From an uncultured Oscillibacter sp. (GTDB lineage: Bacteria; Bacillota; Clostridia; Oscillospirales; Oscillospiraceae), in NCBI RefSeq assembly GCF_910579365.1, contig NZ_CAJTUX010000041.1:1-25054 (forward strand): a DNA stretch of 25,054 nucleotides, read 5' to 3'. Positions 20,969 through 25,054 of the stretch are shown here, piece after piece. The position numbers and the translations under genes are program-made. The notes under the pieces are model-generated. The model ran no database searches. It was not told the origin of the DNA and saw nothing but the letters and a program-made list of their open reading frames with translations. Numbering within the stretch: the stretch's first letter is position 1; each line of letters begins with the position of its first letter.

Positions 20969-21307
20969 GTGAAAAAAGTCTGTTACACCGTGGTGCTGCA
21001 AAGCCAGCTGGGGCCCCGGGCCGGGGAGCTGCTGCTGTGGGAGGACGCCGGGGCCGTCTCCGGCGAGCTGTGCCTGCTCAGCCGCCGGAACCGCTTCTCC
21101 GGCAGTGTGCTGCAAAGTGGTAAGTACCTGATTTCAGGCGCTTTGCGCTCCTGCGTGGACAAGGAGCCCTATGACGCCATCTTCACCGTCCGCCAGGGGC
21201 GGCTCTACGGCGGGCTTGTGACCTGCCACGGCTGCTGGGACCTCACCGGCGTGGAGGTGACCGGCGTCCCCCAGGAGGCGGAGCAGCCTGCCGCGGCGGG
21301 GACCTGA
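20969..21307 (+). CDS. Hypothetical protein (112 aa)
   Basis: Starts at GTG with ACAGGAG 7-8 nt upstream; the ATG at 20963 runs into a stop after one codon. The sequence MKKVCYTVVLQSQLGPRAGELLLWEDAGAVSGELCLLSRRNRFSGSVLQSGKYLISGALRSCVDKEPYDAIFTVRQGRLYGGLVTCHGCWDLTGVEV has alternating hydrophobic residues and repeated gly turns. This is suggestive of a small antiparallel beta barrel or sandwich. There is no signal peptide. It has four or five cysteines (C5, C31 region, CVDK, CHGC), of which CHGC could hold a metal, though no family is recognised. The last residues (PQEAEQPAAAGT) look disordered. It is separated from the TetR-type gene by a terminator and has its own promoter-like region. I cannot name a function. 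Confidence 0.7.
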   Translation: MKKVCYTVVLQSQLGPRAGELLLWEDAGAVSGELCLLSRRNRFSGSVLQSGKYLISGALRSCVDKEPYDAIFTVRQGRLYGGLVTCHGCWDLTGVEVTGVPQEAEQPAAAGT

Positions 21308-21324
21308 GGCTCTGAAACGGAGAT

Positions 21325-21372
21325 GCCGCGGCCCTCAGCGGCCAAATTGGCGGATTTTTCCAAAAGTCCGCC
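21325..21372 (+). other. Two adjacent hairpins in the leader of the tandem-recombinase-fold gene
   Basis: GCCGC/GCGGC (21325-21342) is followed by an 11-bp stem with a 2-nt loop (21349-21359 with 21362-21372, one G-U pair). No T run follows the second stem. They could be the end of the 112-aa transcript or a folded leader of the next gene. Confidence 0.35.
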
Positions 21373-21422
21373 TGGTTTGCTATGCGTTCATAACGTAACC
21401 CGGCGAAAGGAGGAAGTCCGCC

Positions 21423-22700
21423 ATGGAGAGAAACCGCCGTCTGGACGAGGGCGCCCTGCGCCGCCTCCTGGAGCGGGAGCAGGCCGGGCCGGAGGCCCTG
21501 GTTCTCCGCCTTGCGTGGCTGGAGGGGCTGACCCGGGAGGAGATCGCCGCCCTGACCTGGGATCAGGTCTCCTTCCTGGACGGGCGGCTGGAGCTGCCGG
21601 ACCGGATGGTCCCCCTGGAGGAGGAGGTCCGGGCCCTGCTCTGGAAGCTCCGGGAGGCGCGGGAGGCCCGGGAGGAGCCCGGAGACCCCCACGTCCTCCT
21701 CTCCGCCCGGGAGCGCCGGCCCATGCGCCTGGAGTCCGTCTCCCGTCTGGCGCGGCAGGCCCTGGACCGGGGCGGCCTGCCCGGGGTGCGGCTGCTGGAC
21801 CTGCGCTATGACTGGATTCTCCGCTGCCTGGACCGCATGGACTGGCCGGAGGCGGCCCGGATCAGCGGCGTGGAGGTGGCGACCCTCCAGCTCCGCTTTT
21901 CCGCCAGCGCCCCGGCCCGGAAAGCCCCCAAGCTCCCGCCGGCCCAGGTGGACGAATTCAAGCTGTGGAAGCTCCTCCAGGCGGAGCGGAGCTCGGCGGC
22001 GGGGCTGGCCATGTGGCTGGCCTGGCAGCTGGGCCTCCAGGCCCAGGAGATGATCGCCCTCACCTGGGACCAGGTGGACTTGGAAAAGGGCGTCCTCCGC
22101 CTGCCGGACCGGGAGGTGCTGCTTACCAGCGCCCTGCGCCGTCTTTTGGAGGAGGAGCGCCGGCGGCGTTCCCCCTCGGAGGACCCCCACCTTCTCCTAA
22201 CCGAGCAGTCCCGAAAGCCTCTGGACCTCCCCCGGCTCTCCCGGCTGACCCGTGCCGCTCTCATCCGGGGCGGACTGGAGCGGGTGACCCTCCGGGACCT
22301 CCGGAAGGACGATGGCCGGGAGGCCGAAACCAATCTGATTCTCCAGCAGGTGGCGGAACGGGGCTCTGTCTCCCGGGGGGAGGTGTCCGAGCTCTTGGGC
22401 TTCTCCAAAACCGCCACTTACGCCCGCCTCCGCCGCCTGACGGACCAGCGGCGTCTCATCCGGGTGGGGGGAAAGTATTACCTCCCCGGCACCGTGGTGC
22501 CGCCGGAGCGTCACCGGGCGGCCATCCGGGAATACCTCTCCGAGGCGGGCTTCGCCTACCGTCAGGACATCGTGGACCTCCTCCGCATCCAGCCCAAGCA
22601 GTGCACCCTGGTTCTGCGACACATGGTGGAGGACGGGGCCCTGCTCCAGGAGGGGCAGAAATACTTCCTCCCCGACCGGGAGGAGCGCAAAGCCGAATAG
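21423..22700 (+). CDS. Tandem degenerate tyrosine-recombinase-fold protein with two C-terminal winged-helix domains
   Basis: A 425-residue protein with an unusual layout. Residues about 22-161 and 190-297 are two copies of one module. They share the exact segment ALTWDQV, then LPDR, DPH(V/L)LL, and SRL(A/T)RxALxRGGL..V.L.DLR. This order matches the catalytic domain of tyrosine recombinases (box I GLR..E...L.W..ID, box II LRH). However, the box I arginine is T37 and Q206, and the box II histidine is absent, leaving only R128 and R294. In copy one the C-terminal GH..I.TT..Y pattern reads G149-V150...F159, so both His and the nucleophilic Tyr are lost. Residues about 303-355 and 362-417 are two winged-helix-like domains (SVSRGEVSELLGFSKTATYARLRRLTD; YRQDIVDLLRIQPKQCTLVLRHMVEDGALLQ). 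Recombination activity is not expected; a DNA-binding regulator is likely. ATG supported by AAAGGAGG. Confidence 0.72.
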   Translation: MERNRRLDEGALRRLLEREQAGPEALVLRLAWLEGLTREEIAALTWDQVSFLDGRLELPDRMVPLEEEVRALLWKLREAREAREEPGDPHVLLSARERRPMRLESVSRLARQALDRGGLPGVRLLDLRYDWILRCLDRMDWPEAARISGVEVATLQLRFSASAPARKAPKLPPAQVDEFKLWKLLQAERSSAAGLAMWLAWQLGLQAQEMIALTWDQVDLEKGVLRLPDREVLLTSALRRLLEEERRRRSPSEDPHLLLTEQSRKPLDLPRLSRLTRAALIRGGLERVTLRDLRKDDGREAETNLILQQVAERGSVSRGEVSELLGFSKTATYARLRRLTDQRRLIRVGGKYYLPGTVVPPERHRAAIREYLSEAGFAYRQDIVDLLRIQPKQCTLVLRHMVEDGALLQEGQKYFLPDREERKAE

Positions 22701-22702
22701 CC

Positions 22703-22739
22703 GGGAGGCGGGGGGCTTCACCCTGCCTCCCTCTTCGTT
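22703..22739 (+). terminator. Possible terminator after the tandem-recombinase-fold gene
   Basis: GGGAGGCGGGG (22703-22713) pairs with CCCTGCCTCCC (22721-22731) with one G-U pair and a 7-nt loop, followed by TCTTCGTT. The T run is poor, so confidence is moderate. Confidence 0.45.
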
Positions 22740-22830
22740 GCCCTGCCGCCAAAATTGGAAAATTCTGGGCGGCGTTACGCCTCTCCGGCAAATGCGCCCC
22801 GCCAATCGGACGGCGGTTTTCAGTTCGGTT

Positions 22831-22866
22831 AAAAGGCCTCCAAAAGCCTTGCCAGGCCCTTTTTTT
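22831..22866 (+). terminator. Hairpin with T7 run upstream of the surface-layer gene
   Basis: AAAAGGCCT (22831-22839) pairs with AGGCC and the T run (22854-22866) with one bulged C, ending in seven Ts. It may be the true end of the upstream transcript. It overlaps the -35 and spacer of the promoter proposed for the next gene. Confidence 0.45.
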
Positions 22867-22877
22867 CCTGTTAGATT
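22849..22877 (+). promoter_or_regulatory. Candidate promoter and long leader of the SLH-protein gene
   Basis: TTGCCA (22849-22854), 17 bp, TAGATT (22872-22877) with an extended -10 TGT just before it. The transcript would have a leader of about 135 nt before the ATG at 23018. In the 317-bp gap 22701-23017 I see no coding sequence, only these hairpins, this promoter and the leader. Long leaders are common for abundant surface-layer mRNAs. Confidence 0.45.
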
Positions 22878-23017
22878 GCAGATGCGGACGGCGGACGGAT
22901 TGGCGCGAGACCAATTCCAGGCTTGATGTGGGATCGGCTAGCCCCGACACGAATCCTGGAGGGGGCTGCGCGCCGGGATGTCCGGACGGACCGTAATCTT
23001 TAAAGGAGGAATGTTCA

Positions 23018-25054
23018 ATGAAGAAATTCCTGTCCCTGGTTCTTGCGTTGGTCATGGCCATGTCTCTGGTCACGATCAGCGCGGGAGCCGTCGAGTACAA
23101 GGATCTCACCGACAAGGACGAGATTCAGTACGAGGAAGCCGTTGCGGTTCTGAACCGTATCGGCGTGATCACCGGCTATGACGACGGCAGCTTCCAGCCC
23201 ACGAAGGAGCTGACCCGTGGCGCGGCCGCGAAGATCATCGTGTCCCTGTTGATCGGCCCCGAGGCCGCCAACAACCTGCCCAACAACAGCAGCCCCTATC
23301 CCGACGTTCCCGCCAACTACACCTTCGCGGGCGTCATCAGCTTCTGCAAGACCAAGAACATCATCAGCGGTTACGGCGACGGCACCTTTAAGCCCGGCGA
23401 CTCCCTGACCGGCTATGCCTTTGCCAAGATGCTGCTGGGCGCTGTCGGCTATGACGCCGAGCTCGAGCGCTTCACCGGCTCCGGCTGGACCAACAACATC
23501 GCCGCCATCGGCCAGAGCGCCGGTCTGTTTGACCGCCTGAAGTTCGACGGCAGCGCCGCGGTCAACCGCGAGCAGGCCTGCCAGCTGGCGCTGAACGCCC
23601 TGAAGGCCACCGTCGTGACCTACACCAACGGCATCAACGTCAACGTCACCGGCGAGAACACCAACGTTGCCGTTTCCGGCGGCCAGGTCCGTTCCTACAA
23701 GACCAGCAACCAGGAGTTCGCCCGGAACATCCGGACCCGGAACTACACTGAGGTTGCCTCCAGCGATAACTACTACACCGTCGAGTTCGCCGAGGAGCAC
23801 TTCGTGGACCTCCGCCTGGAGGCCGACAAGTGGAACCCCACTCCCAACGACTTCGGCCGTCCCTCTGCCGAGTGGAGCTACAAGAAGGTCACCATCGGCA
23901 CCTATCCCCTGGAGGCCGACTTCAGCTTCAACACCCAGGTTGCCCATATCGAGGTCACCGATTCCGCCAAGGTCCGTGCTCTGGGCCTGCGCGGCTATGA
24001 GCTGACCGATGACCGCGGCGGCGACAACGCCACCCTGTGGCTGAACGGCGTTGGCTCTGACAAGATTCTGGAGAGCGTGGGCCAGATCGCCGACTACACC
24101 GACAACGGCACCGTCGTTGAGGTTTACGTGGATGAGAATGACGCCGATCACATCACCGACGTCGTCGTGGTCCGCACCCAGCTGATGGAAGTCAAGCGCG
24201 TCGGCAGCGACTACGTGTCCCTGGACCGCATCGGCCAGGACAACGAGGAGAGCGCCACCACCGCGCAGGGCATCCAGGGCTTCAACCACGCCGCCCTCAA
24301 CGAGAAGACCATCAAGAACGTCAACGTGGACGACGTCTGCTATGACGTCCTCTCCGCCCTGAAGGCCGGCGACGAAGTCGCCATCATCCCCGTCAGCACC
24401 GACGGCGGCCGCACCTGGGAAGCCGCTCGGGCCTATGTCCCCGAGACCGTTTCCGGCCGGCTGAGCAAGGTCACCACCTACGGCGCCATCGGCACCGAGC
24501 CCAACGCCGTTGATATCACCGTTGGCGGAACTACCTACAAGATCGCCAACTGGAACAAGGATATGCACGACCTGACCGCCGACAAGATCAAGGTCACTAC
24601 CAAGGACGTCACCCTCGTTCTCGACGAGTTTGGCAACGCCCTGCGCGCCAAGGACGTCGGCGCCACCAGCGACTACATGGTCGTCGGCAGCTGGGCCCAG
24701 AGCCTCCAGAACGGCCGCATCATTTGGCTGGCCGAGGGCTGGGACGGCAAGGGCAACGCTGTCTCCCTGAACGTCGGTACCTCCAAGCCCAGCGCCATCG
24801 TTCCCGGCGACCTGGTGTATTACACCAACGAGAACACCAGCGGCGTGGCCGAGTGGACCCTCTCTGATACCGAGGTTAAGGAGGACAACAAGTACTTCGG
24901 CGTTTTTGATGTCGACGACACTGCCGATACTAGCGCTTATGAGATCAAGGCCAGCAACGTCCGCGTGAACTTCAAGGATACGGGTACTCACTTCACTGAC
25001 GACAACGCCTACTTCGCCCGCGACGTGAAGTTCATCTATGTCGACCAGGAGACC
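23018..25054 (+). CDS. SLH-domain surface-layer-type protein, 3' end outside window
   Basis: The frame is open to the right edge, giving 679 codons without a stop. Residues 1-24 (MKKFLSLVLALVMAMSLVTISAGA) form a Sec signal peptide. Residues about 25-200 hold SLH repeats: the first with YEEAVAVLNRIGVITGYDDGSFQPTKELTRGAAAKII, the second with YPDVPANYTFAGVISFCKTKNIISGYGDGTFKPGDSLTGYAFAKMLLG, and a weaker third (NIAAIGQSAGLFDRL...VNREQACQLAL). SLH repeats anchor proteins to pyruvylated cell-wall polysaccharide. The rest is beta-rich with many Asp, Asn, Thr and Val and few Cys, typical of S-layer or exported array proteins. The ATG has an excellent AAAGGAGGA (23002-23010) at 7 nt. Codon use favours AAC, ACC, GCC and AAG, more uniform than in neighbours, in line with high expression. 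Confidence 0.93.
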   Translation, partial: MKKFLSLVLALVMAMSLVTISAGAVEYKDLTDKDEIQYEEAVAVLNRIGVITGYDDGSFQPTKELTRGAAAKIIVSLLIGPEAANNLPNNSSPYPDVPANYTFAGVISFCKTKNIISGYGDGTFKPGDSLTGYAFAKMLLGAVGYDAELERFTGSGWTNNIAAIGQSAGLFDRLKFDGSAAVNREQACQLALNALKATVVTYTNGINVNVTGENTNVAVSGGQVRSYKTSNQEFARNIRTRNYTEVASSDNYYTVEFAEEHFVDLRLEADKWNPTPNDFGRPSAEWSYKKVTIGTYPLEADFSFNTQVAHIEVTDSAKVRALGLRGYELTDDRGGDNATLWLNGVGSDKILESVGQIADYTDNGTVVEVYVDENDADHITDVVVVRTQLMEVKRVGSDYVSLDRIGQDNEESATTAQGIQGFNHAALNEKTIKNVNVDDVCYDVLSALKAGDEVAIIPVSTDGGRTWEAARAYVPETVSGRLSKVTTYGAIGTEPNAVDITVGGTTYKIANWNKDMHDLTADKIKVTTKDVTLVLDEFGNALRAKDVGATSDYMVVGSWAQSLQNGRIIWLAEGWDGKGNAVSLNVGTSKPSAIVPGDLVYYTNENTSGVAEWTLSDTEVKEDNKYFGVFDVDDTADTSAYEIKASNVRVNFKDTGTHFTDDNAYFARDVKFIYVDQET

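Noticed and set aside
21423..22700. Active integrase of a mobile element
   Set aside because: Catalytic Arg, His and Tyr positions are substituted, and no attachment-site repeats, tRNA or phage genes are near.
22978..23181. Alternative start ATG at 23011 for the surface protein region
   Set aside because: This frame gives no signal peptide and stops after a few dozen codons. The ATG at 23018 has the correct spacing and a long frame.
23015..24991. Long open minus-strand frame of 658 codons opposite the SLH gene
   Set aside because: It mirrors the codon bias of the plus-strand gene, which has a signal peptide, SLH repeats and a strong ribosome binding site. The minus frame has none of these.

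Overview
The window is GC-rich, densely packed bacterial DNA and very probably comes from a spore-forming Clostridia of the Oscillospiraceae type (Flavonifractor, Pseudoflavonifractor, Lawsonibacter or Oscillibacter-like). This is an inference. It rests on an intact spoVAD gene with a sigma-G-like promoter, strong AGGAGG ribosome binding sites, SLH-domain surface protein, and small families (GIY-YIG, DUF815, DUF523, 59-aa protein) that I associate with these gut anaerobes. No rRNA, tRNA, CRISPR array or insertion sequence was seen.

Positions 1-4640 hold branched-chain amino acid synthesis. The end of one acetolactate synthase small subunit is followed by two small unrelated genes (GIY-YIG-like and DUF1877), then a complete ilvB, a second ilvN and ilvC, closed by a terminator. 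Positions 4696-6422 hold a DUF815 AAA+ ATPase translationally coupled to a DUF523 protein.

Positions 6490-12243 look like an assimilatory sulfite (or nitrite) reduction module. A siroheme/4Fe-4S reductase has its own promoter and a palindromic leader. It is followed by a three-gene ABC importer of the iron-siderophore/heme/cobalamin type and a CysG-type siroheme synthase. The importer plausibly supplies iron or a related cofactor, but its substrate cannot be read from sequence. Convergent to this is a MarR-MATE efflux pair (12219-14052) with a very clear promoter and operator.

Positions 14171-16078 hold spoVAD (minus strand) divergent from an AIM24/TIGR00266 gene. Next comes a 770-bp stretch with no intact gene: a perfect 32-bp palindrome, a decayed GNAT acetyltransferase and a strong hairpin terminator. 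Positions 16848-19583 are a surface-polysaccharide transcription unit (GT2 glycosyltransferase, then an O-antigen ligase/polymerase-like membrane protein) with a strong promoter and a highly folded 5' leader.

The right end has a 59-aa protein, a TetR-type regulator, a 112-aa unknown protein, and the most unusual gene of the window (21423-22700). That gene encodes two tandem, catalytically dead tyrosine-recombinase-like domains followed by two winged-helix domains. Last is a long SLH-domain surface-layer-type protein that runs off the right edge.
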